NCBI GenBank assembly: GCA_044346855.1
Contig: JBIIYJ010000049.1
Span: 1-23,426 of the forward strand
Direction: 5' to 3'
DNA: 23,426 bases
DNA from: CAIKKV01 sp044346855
GTDB taxonomy: Bacteria; Verrucomicrobiota; Kiritimatiellia; CAIKKV01
The notes beneath the pieces were generated by a model, which searched no databases, had not been told where the DNA came from, and saw only the letters and a list, made by a program, of their open reading frames with translations. Of this stretch, positions 1 through 7,274 are shown piece after piece. Made by a program: the position numbers and the translations under genes. The first letter of the stretch is position 1. Each line of letters starts with the position of its first letter.

Positions 1-687
1 GCCGACATAAACGGGCACCGCTCCCTCCCAGTACAATTCATCCCGGTGATAATGGCCGGCGATAACGGCCTTGACCGGCCCGCTGCGGACCAGGCCGGCC
101 CAGCGGGCCCGCGCGCCCTCCGGCCACCCCGGATGCACCGCGTTTCCGTAATAATCCTCGAACCACGGGCTATGCTGGAATAAAAGCACAGGCTGGCCGC
201 CCGCCTTTTTCAGTTCGGCGCCCAGGAAGTCGAATGGATCAAAATCCGCGGTCGCCCCCTTTTTGAACAGATCCTCCGTGTAGACGAACACGAAGCGCAC
301 GCCGCCATAATCCGCCGAGGCGCCGAGCGGACCGAATAGCCGGATCCAGTTGGTCACGGTCGCGGCGGAGCTCTTGGCGTTCAGGTCATGGTTGCCGGGC
401 AGCACATGAACCGGCACCCGGATGCGCCCCAGCAGCGAGGTGGCCGCCTCCCGGACAGCCGGCTTGTCGAAATTGTCCATGGCCAGATCGCCCGTCACCA
501 CCACGCAGGCCAGGGGAAACGGCAGGGTGTTGATGGCGTCCACCATCTGGGCGAGCACCTTCTCGTGGTCGATCACGCCCAGATGGGTGTCCGTGAGCTG
601 GGCGAAGTATATCGGTTTGGATTCGTCTGCGGAGGCCTGCGATGACAGGCAAAAAGCGAAAAAGACCAGCAAAAGGGGTGTCTTCAT
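1..687 (-). CDS. Secreted calcineurin-like metallophosphoesterase (C-terminus cut by window edge)
   Basis: Open frame of 229 codons reading off the left edge, so the C-terminus is missing. Residues 1-20 form a signal peptide (short basic start, hydrophobic core, cleavage after ASA), placing the enzyme outside the cytoplasm. The family's metal-binding blocks are all visible: DTH at residues 33-35, GD at 66-67, GNHD at 98-101, an isolated His at 172 (QHSP) and GHYH at 211-214. These blocks bind a dinuclear metal centre for hydrolysis of phosphomonoesters or phosphodiesters; the substrate cannot be read from the sequence. The ATG at 685-687 is chosen because it begins the signal peptide; the ribosome binding site is weak. 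It lies 489 bp beyond the last gene of the large cluster, on the same strand, and is probably transcribed separately. Confidence 0.9.
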   Translation of the reverse strand, partial: MKTPLLLVFFAFCLSSQASADESKPIYFAQLTDTHLGVIDHEKVLAQMVDAINTLPFPLACVVVTGDLAMDNFDKPAVREAATSLLGRIRVPVHVLPGNHDLNAKSSAATVTNWIRLFGPLGASADYGGVRFVFVYTEDLFKKGATADFDPFDFLGAELKKAGGQPVLLFQHSPWFEDYYGNAVHPGWPEGARARWAGLVRSGPVKAVIAGHYHRDELYWEGAVPVYVG

Positions 688-737
688 TGGCCCAGACTAC
701 GCCGTCGGAGCCTTTGTGTCGAGCCATCATTCTCCCG

Positions 738-772
738 CAGTAATCAGTGATCGGTGGTCAGTGGTCAGAGGA
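738..772. repeat. Degenerate heptanucleotide tandem repeat (CAGTGRT type)
   Basis: Five consecutive 7-base units read CAGTAAT, CAGTGAT, CGGTGGT, CAGTGGT and CAGAGGA, followed by a related out-of-phase copy (AGTGATC) at 780-786. The period is exactly seven and consensus is CAGTGRT. The array is non-coding. It resembles in style the heptanucleotide repeats (STRRs) known from cyanobacteria; no function is evident. Confidence 0.8.
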
Positions 773-887
773 GGAAGAGAGTGATCAGTATGCAAATGGC
801 TTTTCCGTGACTGTTCTGCTGTTAGCCGCGTGCGCTGACCGCGGGAATGCGCGATAAAATATCTGATAGCTGATCGCCGGAATGTTT

Positions 888-1100
888 AAGAAAAGAATAA
901 CACGGTGGAACACGGCGAACGGAAGACACGGTTCCAACATCCGCGAGTTGTTCCCTTCGGGCATAATCGCGAGGCAAAGTGCTTAAGGGTCTCTTTCTTT
1001 GTGGGGAAGCCCTGTAGTAGACGCGGCGTTACTACAGGGCTCTTAACCGTGTTTTACCGTGTCCGCCGTTCGCCGTGTTCCACCGTGTTAATCTTCTCTT
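888..1100. repeat. 213-bp element with 45-bp imperfect inverted repeats
   Basis: The left arm 888-932 and the right arm 1056-1100 are reverse complements at 41 of 45 positions, including a 24-base perfect block starting AACACGGTGG in the left arm. The mismatches fall at 892, 897, 923 and 924. The 123-base centre carries a second perfect hairpin at 1008-1041. No frame in it encodes a transposase. It could be a MITE-like non-autonomous element, a repeat-derived palindrome or a structured RNA. Flanks share only a weak direct repeat (CCGGAATG at 877-884, CCGGATTG at 1101-1108) that is not cleanly adjacent on the left, so target duplication is unproven. Confidence 0.8.
1008..1041. repeat. Perfect 12-bp stem hairpin nested in the inverted repeat
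   Basis: AGCCCTGTAGTA at 1008-1019 pairs perfectly with its complement at 1030-1041 around a 10-base loop. Neither strand has a clear T-run after the stem, so it is not a textbook intrinsic terminator, although it might still impede read-through from the cluster upstream. Its shape is that of a REP/MITE-like palindrome. Confidence 0.8.
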
Positions 1101-1128
1101 CCGGATTGCGCGCTTCGCGCCTCCTCTT

Positions 1129-1156
1129 ATCCGTGTGATCGGTGTGATCCGTGGTG
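1129..1156. repeat. Tandem nonamer repeat (ATCCGTGTG type)
   Basis: Three units in tandem: ATCCGTGTG, ATCGGTGTG and ATCCGTGGTG. The array lies 20 bp past the stop codon of the URO-D gene at 1177-2256, in non-coding DNA. Related sequence (CCGTGTT, ACCGTGT) occurs in the arms of the neighbouring inverted repeat, suggesting a common kind of origin. Confidence 0.7.
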
Positions 1157-1176
1157 ACGCTTCCCTCTTTTCATGT

Positions 1177-2256
1177 TCATTTCCGGTACGGCTCCACACG
1201 GTCAACCAGTCGCTCGAAGGCGGCGCGATCGCTGCCGCCATTTACCCACAGGTACAGCCCCTTGCCGCCGACAGCGTCGAGCAGCGGAATCACCTCGTCC
1301 ATCGCAACACCCACCGCCTGCACCGACTTGCCGGCCGCCAGGATGCGGCGGTACAGCGGATACCAGTCCGGCTTGCCGCCCGAGGGCACCGTGGGATCGG
1401 GCGTCCACTCGATGGCGTCCAACGCGTCGATCGCCAGCAACTGGTCCAGGTGACACAGGCACTGGTGGCCGTCCAGGTGGAACATGGCATGATCCAGCCA
1501 TTCGCATTGCGCCGTCAGCGCCGGCACGACGAATCGTTTGAACATGGCCGGCGAGAACATGGCCGACGCGTCGCACTGCAGCTTCGCGGTCTTGCCGGGG
1601 CCCCACAGGCCGAAGGCGCCCCAGCAGGAGCTGCCGTCCGCCAGCTTGATGATCTCATACAGCCGGTCATAGGCCTCGAACCAGGCCCGGTTGATCTCCC
1701 AGACCTTTTCCTCGACCCACTGCGGCCTCTCCAGCATATCCACCAGCAGCGTCTGCGGATCGCGCAGGGCGGCGATGATGTCGATATTCTCCACCAGGTC
1801 CGGCAAGCCCACCGCATACTTGCCCCGCCCCAGCTCCGCGCAACAGCGGGCCGATTGCTCATGCATCCGCCACCACCGGTTGGCCGGATCGAACGCCAGG
1901 GGCGGGCGCAGCTCGGGCGCTTCGTCCTCCTTCATGGACGGCTCGAACCAGACCGTGGTGGGCGCAAAACCCGGCTCGGAGCCGAGCAGCAGCGCCAGCG
2001 AGCCGGGGCCGATATCCAGGTGGGCCATCGGCACCGTGTCGGCCACGAAATCGCGGGTGGCCATCGCATGATGGTTGACCCGCGCCCGCCACTCCGGCGC
2101 CGTGTGATAGTGCAGTCCGGCCGGCGGATCGCCCGGCGCCGCCACTTGCTCATGCGGCCGGGTAGCCGGAAAGCCCCCTGTCGCCAGCACCAGCCCCCGG
2201 TGCGCCCACCAGTCCGCATGATGCCGGACGGTCTCGTCCCAGTTTGATTTCCACAT
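1177..2256 (-). CDS. URO-D superfamily protein (putative methyltransferase-like), divergent
   Basis: 359 residues, the usual length for URO-D superfamily members, with no signal peptide. It lacks the N-terminal arginine/aspartate signatures of true uroporphyrinogen decarboxylase. Recognisable features are the stretch LPDLVENIDIIAALRD around 151-166, the LQCDASAMFSPAMF segment at 226-239, and a His/Cys-rich block (H260, D262, H264, C266, C268, H269) followed by IEWTPDP at 282-288. That block corresponds to the metal-binding strand of MtaA/CmuA-type enzymes. Reaction and substrate are unknown; methyl transfer is inferred from relatives. Last gene of the cluster, 3 bp after the PL8 gene, with its ribosome site (GGGGGAG, 8 bases upstream of ATG) inside the end of that gene, so probably translationally coupled. 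Confidence 0.8.
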   Translation of the reverse strand: MWKSNWDETVRHHADWWAHRGLVLATGGFPATRPHEQVAAPGDPPAGLHYHTAPEWRARVNHHAMATRDFVADTVPMAHLDIGPGSLALLLGSEPGFAPTTVWFEPSMKEDEAPELRPPLAFDPANRWWRMHEQSARCCAELGRGKYAVGLPDLVENIDIIAALRDPQTLLVDMLERPQWVEEKVWEINRAWFEAYDRLYEIIKLADGSSCWGAFGLWGPGKTAKLQCDASAMFSPAMFKRFVVPALTAQCEWLDHAMFHLDGHQCLCHLDQLLAIDALDAIEWTPDPTVPSGGKPDWYPLYRRILAAGKSVQAVGVAMDEVIPLLDAVGGKGLYLWVNGGSDRAAFERLVDRVEPYRK

Positions 2257-2259
2257 GTT

Positions 2260-5200
2260 TCAGACTCCCCCAGTCAACGCGATCTCGCTCGTCAGTCCGT
2301 ACTCGCAACGGCATTCCAACACGGTAACCCCATGACCCGTTTCACGTATCGACATGTTTTCTGGAATTGCCTCCGCGGTCCAGCGACCGCGCAACTCAAC
2401 GCGCACGAGCGACGGCCGTGCCGGCGTTTCCATGGCTTCGTGATCCAGGTACCCCATGTTCCGCCGCTTGGGCAGCCGCAGATCGGGATCCGCCAGGCTC
2501 AGGAGCACCCCGGTTGCTGTCTCCTTCACCATCGCCATCATGGGCGTGTCCGTCTTGCGGATAACCCCGTGCGGGATAATCCAGTCAGTCTCGAAAAGCG
2601 CATAGGCCATGGTCTTCTGCCCGAGGTGCTCGAGGATGTGCGCCTGATGGTTCTGCATCAGCACCCGGTAGGGCGCCGCCTTGGCGAATGCCGCCAGCGC
2701 GTCCGGCGTCGTCTGCACGAGCATCGCGTAGTGGTAGCGTTCCGAGCCGTAGCCGTCGTCCTTCGGCGGGCTGCCGTGGTCGAACCAGGCCGTGCTGAAG
2801 GCGCCGCGGGTCTCGCCGCGGTTCCAGGCGTCGCGCGATTTCTGTTCGCCGCGGGTAAGACGCACATCACGGGAATCCGGCACGCAGTAGCCGTTGCCAT
2901 ACGGATCCATGAGGGTGAGCGGCCGGCCCGCTTCCCCCCGGAACTCATAGGGGAACGCCGTCACCACCGCGCCATTGACCTGGATCGGCATCCCCGGCTC
3001 CGGCATCCAGCTTTGGAACAATGTTGTCCCGTAGGCGTGCCTCACGTCCCGGCTCTCGATGTTCGAACCGAGGCAGATGATCTCGTTCTCGAAAAAGAAG
3101 GTGGTCTTGTAGGCGCGGAAGCTCGGGTCGTAATAGTGCTCATGCAGCTTGAGGGCGAACATGCCGTTGCGCCCTTCGCAACTGACGCCCCCGACAAAGG
3201 TCGCTGACGAGAAGAAGCGGCACGCCCAGGAGGTCTTCGGATCGTAGTTCTCGGCCAGAGTGAGATGCGGACTCGTCGCCCCCGGCCAGCGGCACCAGTC
3301 CCAGCCCTTGTCCAGGTTCCAGCCGCTGGCCACCGGGTTGACCGGGTTGCCGTGCGTGATCGGCTGCAGCGTGCCGTAGCTCCAGTAGCGGGCGAAGACG
3401 TTTTCCTCGACCATGGCCCAGGATTTCGGGTGCATCTCGAAATCCCAGACATACTGGCTCCACCCTTTGACCGCCACCATCCAGTCGTCGCGCCGCTGAA
3501 TCGCCAGCGCGCCCCAGGGCTTGCTCCAGAACCCGTTCGGCGGAGGCGACCCGGCCACGCCGCGGTCGGCGAGTTCCTGCATGATCTGGAGCCGGCCGAA
3601 AGGCTGGTAGAACAGGAACTTGCCGCCTTGCGCATCCAGATCGACGCTCAGCATCCCTTTCAGGCAGTCCAGCTCAGGCCGCCAGAGGCGCATGAAAATG
3701 CCAGCCATCTCGCGCCCCGGGGTTGCCTCAGGGCCCGCGTCGGCCCCTTCCGCCAGCGCCAGGTAGGCATAGGCGGACAAGAGGCGCACGCCGGGCCGCG
3801 GCATGCGGCCCATGACCGTATACGGGACATCGTACGCGTTGCTGATCGCGTCCTGCGTCACCAGCGCGCGCTTGAGATTGGCGAGGGACTCCGGCGCGGC
3901 GGCGAACTCCGTGCCGTGCAGCAGCCAGGCGATCAGGGAACAGAACTCGTAGGCCTCGGTGGCGTAGGCCCCGGCATAGACACCCTCGTGGTGAAAGCCA
4001 AGCCCGTCGGGTTTGATCAGCCCGGTAAACCGCGGCGAGATCTGAAGCGCATCGTTGTACCACGCCAGCCAGCCGCGCATGTACTGTACTTTCCGGGGCG
4101 AGTCGTCCATCGCCAGGATCATGGCCAGCGACGTGAACAGGATGCTGCGCAAGGCGTCGGCATTGGTCTCGATGTACGTCCCGTCAAAGCGCGAGAACGT
4201 CTTCCCGAAGGTCTGATACCACAGGGCCGCCCGGACCGCCTTCTCCAGCCGGCCGGTTGCGCGCAGTTCATCCCGCATCAGGACGACGGCATGGCAATAG
4301 GGCGCGAAGCCCAGCGGATTGAGCCAGAGGTCGCCCAGCCCGCTCCCCTCGGCCCAGCCCTGGTCCTGGATATAATCGAAAAGATCGAGCACCATCCGCC
4401 GGGCATCGTCGTTGCCATTGATCTTGCAGTCGAAGACCAGCGGCATGAGGATGTCGTAGAACAGGTGCTTGAAGCTCGTGGGACTGCCGAAATCTTTCAC
4501 CAGCCCCGGACCGGCGATCCGCCCCTGCGCATCCCGCACGACCTTGAGCGCCTCCAGTTCCGACCAGCCCCGGCGAATGTAGGACTGCATCTGCCCGGTG
4601 CCATCCCTCAGCAGCGGCCGGGTCAGGTCCGGCTCCTCCCCCATCAACCACTTGAAGTATCGGCGGGAAATGATCTCGAAATCCCGGCTCTGCCCGGCCG
4701 TCACCGAGGCCGGCAGCGGCTGGGTCGGCGTTTGCTGTGAATAGTGGAGAGGCCAGTGCTCGCACCAGCCGCCCAGATCGCCGGCGTGCTCCGGAACCTG
4801 GAAATCGGCGCTGCGCTGGGGCGAGACGCGCGGGCCGATCAACAACGCGTCCAGCCAGAGGGTTCCCTCTGGATCACCTTCGGGCGGCCGTATTTCCAGC
4901 GACTCGATTGTGCCTCCGGCCTCCAACGACCCCTTCGCATCCCGCTCGAACTGCACCCGGAACATGCGCCAGCCGGTGAAATTCAACCCGAACCGGAAAA
5001 CGAACTCCGGGTTCCCGGCGGCCAGCGCCGCCCGCGTCCCCAGGCGGAAAGTCAGCCGCCCCTCGACCGGTGTCTCGCGATAAACCCAGCCCTGCATCCC
5101 CGCCCCCGGGTGCGTCTTCGTGGATATCGCCAACCCCTCACGCATGAGGGTGGAGCCCTTGCCCCAGTTCCACTTCAAGGACTGCCGGCCATCCTTGTAA

Positions 5201-5298
5201 TGGCGGGTCGACAGTTCAAGCTCGCCGCCCCCGGTTGCCTGCCATGACACAGGCGCGGATGCACCTTCAAACGACCCCTCTGAGTTTTCTTCAGACAT
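2260..5298 (-). CDS. Polysaccharide lyase family 8, chondroitinase ABC-like
   Basis: 1012 residues, close to the 1021 of Proteus vulgaris chondroitin ABC lyase I, and colinear with it by eye throughout. Order: N-terminal jelly roll (about 5-165, with HYKDGRQSLKWNWGKGSTL), alpha/alpha toroid (about 190-545), then the beta-sandwich domains, with recognisable GWDW, EGRNGMFA, CLGSNIESRD, DPYGNGY and STAWFDHGSPPKD segments. Likely catalytic residues are H436/H437 and Y445 (HHEGVYAGAY), R498 (MGRMPRPG) and E621 (DFEMHP). The family cleaves uronic-acid polymers (chondroitin, dermatan, hyaluronan) by beta-elimination; the exact polymer is unknown. Oddly, no signal peptide: the jelly roll starts near residue 8, the ATG has a good GGCAGGAG site, and the upstream gene ends 17 bp away, leaving no room for a longer N-terminus. 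Confidence 0.9.
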   Translation of the reverse strand: MSEENSEGSFEGASAPVSWQATGGGELELSTRHYKDGRQSLKWNWGKGSTLMREGLAISTKTHPGAGMQGWVYRETPVEGRLTFRLGTRAALAAGNPEFVFRFGLNFTGWRMFRVQFERDAKGSLEAGGTIESLEIRPPEGDPEGTLWLDALLIGPRVSPQRSADFQVPEHAGDLGGWCEHWPLHYSQQTPTQPLPASVTAGQSRDFEIISRRYFKWLMGEEPDLTRPLLRDGTGQMQSYIRRGWSELEALKVVRDAQGRIAGPGLVKDFGSPTSFKHLFYDILMPLVFDCKINGNDDARRMVLDLFDYIQDQGWAEGSGLGDLWLNPLGFAPYCHAVVLMRDELRATGRLEKAVRAALWYQTFGKTFSRFDGTYIETNADALRSILFTSLAMILAMDDSPRKVQYMRGWLAWYNDALQISPRFTGLIKPDGLGFHHEGVYAGAYATEAYEFCSLIAWLLHGTEFAAAPESLANLKRALVTQDAISNAYDVPYTVMGRMPRPGVRLLSAYAYLALAEGADAGPEATPGREMAGIFMRLWRPELDCLKGMLSVDLDAQGGKFLFYQPFGRLQIMQELADRGVAGSPPPNGFWSKPWGALAIQRRDDWMVAVKGWSQYVWDFEMHPKSWAMVEENVFARYWSYGTLQPITHGNPVNPVASGWNLDKGWDWCRWPGATSPHLTLAENYDPKTSWACRFFSSATFVGGVSCEGRNGMFALKLHEHYYDPSFRAYKTTFFFENEIICLGSNIESRDVRHAYGTTLFQSWMPEPGMPIQVNGAVVTAFPYEFRGEAGRPLTLMDPYGNGYCVPDSRDVRLTRGEQKSRDAWNRGETRGAFSTAWFDHGSPPKDDGYGSERYHYAMLVQTTPDALAAFAKAAPYRVLMQNHQAHILEHLGQKTMAYALFETDWIIPHGVIRKTDTPMMAMVKETATGVLLSLADPDLRLPKRRNMGYLDHEAMETPARPSLVRVELRGRWTAEAIPENMSIRETGHGVTVLECRCEYGLTSEIALTGGV

Positions 5299-5315
5299 CG
5301 TATCTCGCTCCTGCC

Positions 5316-7274
5316 TTAAGACCGTTCATAAGCCGCGCCGCCATCAAGGTCGAACACCGGACCGAGAGCGGCATCCTGGCGACTGTCCACCACCGCGCCG
5401 GTCAGGACGTTCCTGATCCGGCCGACGCCCTCCAGGCCCCCTAGCGCCAGCGGCAAGGGGCCCCGGAAGGAGGGAATGGTCACCAGCGTGCCGTCGATCT
5501 GCGACACGCCGTCGGTGATTCCGCGCGCCTCACGCACACCGCGCTCCTTCACCAGTTTGACCACAAGCTGGTTCATCGGATCGGCGGCATAGTTCAGCAT
5601 GGCCGCCTTGTCCGTCGCGCCGCAGACCGGGTTCCAATGCACAAAACCGGACGCCAGGTCAAACGGAGCGAAGCTGGACCAGTTCAGCCGCTTGCCGTAC
5701 TGGCCGAACCTCACCATCTGCCTCCACGCCGTCAGCGTTACCGCGGGCCGCGGAGGGCGCACATGCCCGCACATCATGTAGCCGGAAGCCGGATAGTCGG
5801 CATGCACCCCCTCGTGGAACATGTGAACCTGGCCGGGCTTGATGCGCTGGGCCAGGTCCCACATGTCCTGGTAAAGCTCCCGGAAGGCCGGCCCCAGCTC
5901 GCTGGCAAAATGATTTTCGGTAAACGCAGGTGAAAAGTCACAGGGATAGGAGAAAACCCCGCAGTCGAGGAAGAACCCGTCAACGTCGAACTCCTCAAGG
6001 TAGCGCCGGGTCCAGTCGAGCATGTACTGCCGGAAACCGGGATGCAGCGGGTTGCAGGCCGCGATGAACTCGTGGGCGTTGAAACCCCAGCTGATATACG
6101 GCCGCCCGTCCGCGCCGCGCACCTGCCACTCGGGGCGCAGGTCGCCGCCGGGCCGCAAGCCGGTTGTGCTCAGCCAGACCACGGCCCGGCCGCCGGCGTC
6201 GTGGATTCGGCGGACCATATCGCGGAATTCGCGATGCGTGCCCTGGTCGGGATTCGGCCCCGCGCTGTAGGGCGCGGTGTCGGAGTCGGAGCGCCGAATC
6301 GTGTGGGTGTAAAGCCAGAATCCATTGGCGCCGCCGGCCTTGATCGTGGCGGCGCAGGTTTCGCCCAGTTCCTTGAACTTGAACGGCCCGGGCCGGAAGA
6401 CCTGCTTGCCCGAGTAGAGGGAATGGTAATCCATCATCGCCCATGTGGTGCGATAGAGCCAGGCGGGCGGCTCCTCGTACTGGTCGAACATCTCCGCCCA
6501 GAAGCGCTCCATGCTCTCGCGGCCCCGCCCCCAGGCAAGGGAGAACTCCGGCACCGGGAATTCGCCGTCCGGCGCCATGAGCTTGTGGTATTGCACATGG
6601 AACCGCGTCCCGGCGTCGGTGAAGTCGCTGATGTGGGCGAGCTTGGCGCGCCGCGAGTAGAGGCAGAGCCATGCGTCCGTGTCGTCCCGATAATAGAGCG
6701 TGCCCGGTACCGCCTGCTGACCGGGATAGGTGCGCCGGTAGAAGTGCCCCAAGTGCGGGACGACCTGACTGACAGGACCTTCCTCAAAACTCAAATGCTC
6801 GCGCGGGCCGGCTGCGCCCAGGTGCGCCACCCGCATCGTGGTGTCGGGTTTGATTAAGGAAAATCGCCAGCCGAGAAAACCGAGGGTGTCGATCCACAGC
6901 GGCATCTCCAGCTCGTAGGGATTCGGCCCGGGCACCGCGATCCGCTCCCCCAGTCGCACGCGTTTGATCCGGTATTGGATGTGCAAGGAACTTTCGCCCG
7001 GGACCATGATGCGGCCTACCTGCAGCGCCCACCCCTGGGAGTGCCCTCCGAAATGCTGCGTGCGGGCGATGGTCTCCAACAGCCCGCGCCCGTCCTGGTG
7101 AAACTCCAGCTTCAACGAATGCGCCTGCCGGTTGACCTGGAATTCCCAGTCTGGCGGCTGATCGATGATCTCGAGGCCCAGGCGCCGATCGTGCAGCCGC
7201 ACCAGGTCGCCGCTCCCGGCATCAATCTCGGCCAGCAACTCCGGCCGGTCACACAAAAGGATCCGTTCGCTCAT
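5316..7274 (-). CDS. Glycoside hydrolase, clan GH-D-like (GH36/alpha-galactosidase-like)
   Basis: 652 residues, no signal peptide. Residues 1 to about 290 look like a beta-sandwich. About 300-560 form a TIM barrel with FWLYTHTIRR, HREFRDMVRRIHDAGGRAVVWL and the strand DVDGFFLDCG (430-439), whose D437 sits where clan GH-D enzymes carry the nucleophile. E488 or D493 in the following FHEGVHADYP segment are candidate acid/base residues. The remainder is a small C-terminal beta domain. This predicts hydrolysis of an alpha-glycosidic bond, but family assignment is by pattern only and the sugar is unknown. Its ATG overlaps the stop of the upstream glycosidase by 4 bases (ATGA), with an AGGGGG ribosome site 5 bases before the start, so the two are translationally coupled. 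The PL8 gene follows after 17 bp. Confidence 0.7.
   Translation of the reverse strand: MSERILLCDRPELLAEIDAGSGDLVRLHDRRLGLEIIDQPPDWEFQVNRQAHSLKLEFHQDGRGLLETIARTQHFGGHSQGWALQVGRIMVPGESSLHIQYRIKRVRLGERIAVPGPNPYELEMPLWIDTLGFLGWRFSLIKPDTTMRVAHLGAAGPREHLSFEEGPVSQVVPHLGHFYRRTYPGQQAVPGTLYYRDDTDAWLCLYSRRAKLAHISDFTDAGTRFHVQYHKLMAPDGEFPVPEFSLAWGRGRESMERFWAEMFDQYEEPPAWLYRTTWAMMDYHSLYSGKQVFRPGPFKFKELGETCAATIKAGGANGFWLYTHTIRRSDSDTAPYSAGPNPDQGTHREFRDMVRRIHDAGGRAVVWLSTTGLRPGGDLRPEWQVRGADGRPYISWGFNAHEFIAACNPLHPGFRQYMLDWTRRYLEEFDVDGFFLDCGVFSYPCDFSPAFTENHFASELGPAFRELYQDMWDLAQRIKPGQVHMFHEGVHADYPASGYMMCGHVRPPRPAVTLTAWRQMVRFGQYGKRLNWSSFAPFDLASGFVHWNPVCGATDKAAMLNYAADPMNQLVVKLVKERGVREARGITDGVSQIDGTLVTIPSFRGPLPLALGGLEGVGRIRNVLTGAVVDSRQDAALGPVFDLDGGAAYERS

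Larger units (their letters stand above)
688..1176. other. Non-coding intergenic region rich in short repeats
   Basis: 489 bp with no convincing gene, between the stop of the last cluster gene and the start of the metallophosphoesterase. It holds several unrelated short-period repeats: heptamers at 738-772, two CTGATNG heptamers at 863-876, a 45-bp inverted repeat spanning 888-1100 with a nested hairpin, and nonamers at 1129-1156. A small GC-rich hairpin (GCGCG/CGCGC) sits at 1108-1120. The promoter of the metallophosphoesterase should lie near 690-800 on the minus strand, but I could not identify -35/-10 boxes. Short frames here are products of the repeats. Confidence 0.75.

Noticed and set aside
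386..730. Minus-strand frame overlapping the metallophosphoesterase
   Set aside because: It is out of frame with the metal-binding motifs and the signal peptide of the real gene, and its translation is Gly/Arg-rich without features.
1008..1041. Intrinsic terminator for the cluster
   Set aside because: The stem is strong but no T-rich run follows it on either strand, so I list it only as a hairpin repeat.
888..1100. Insertion sequence with target site duplication
   Set aside because: There is no transposase frame, and the flanking CCGGAATG/CCGGATTG similarity is imperfect and not directly abutting the left arm.
738..1156. CRISPR array
   Set aside because: Repeats are 7-9 bases, contiguous and degenerate, with no spacers of constant length and no cas genes.
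905..1241. Short frames in the repeat region (905-1138 plus, 1032-1241 minus)
   Set aside because: Both run through the inverted repeat arms; there is no ribosome site, and the translations simply reflect the repeats.
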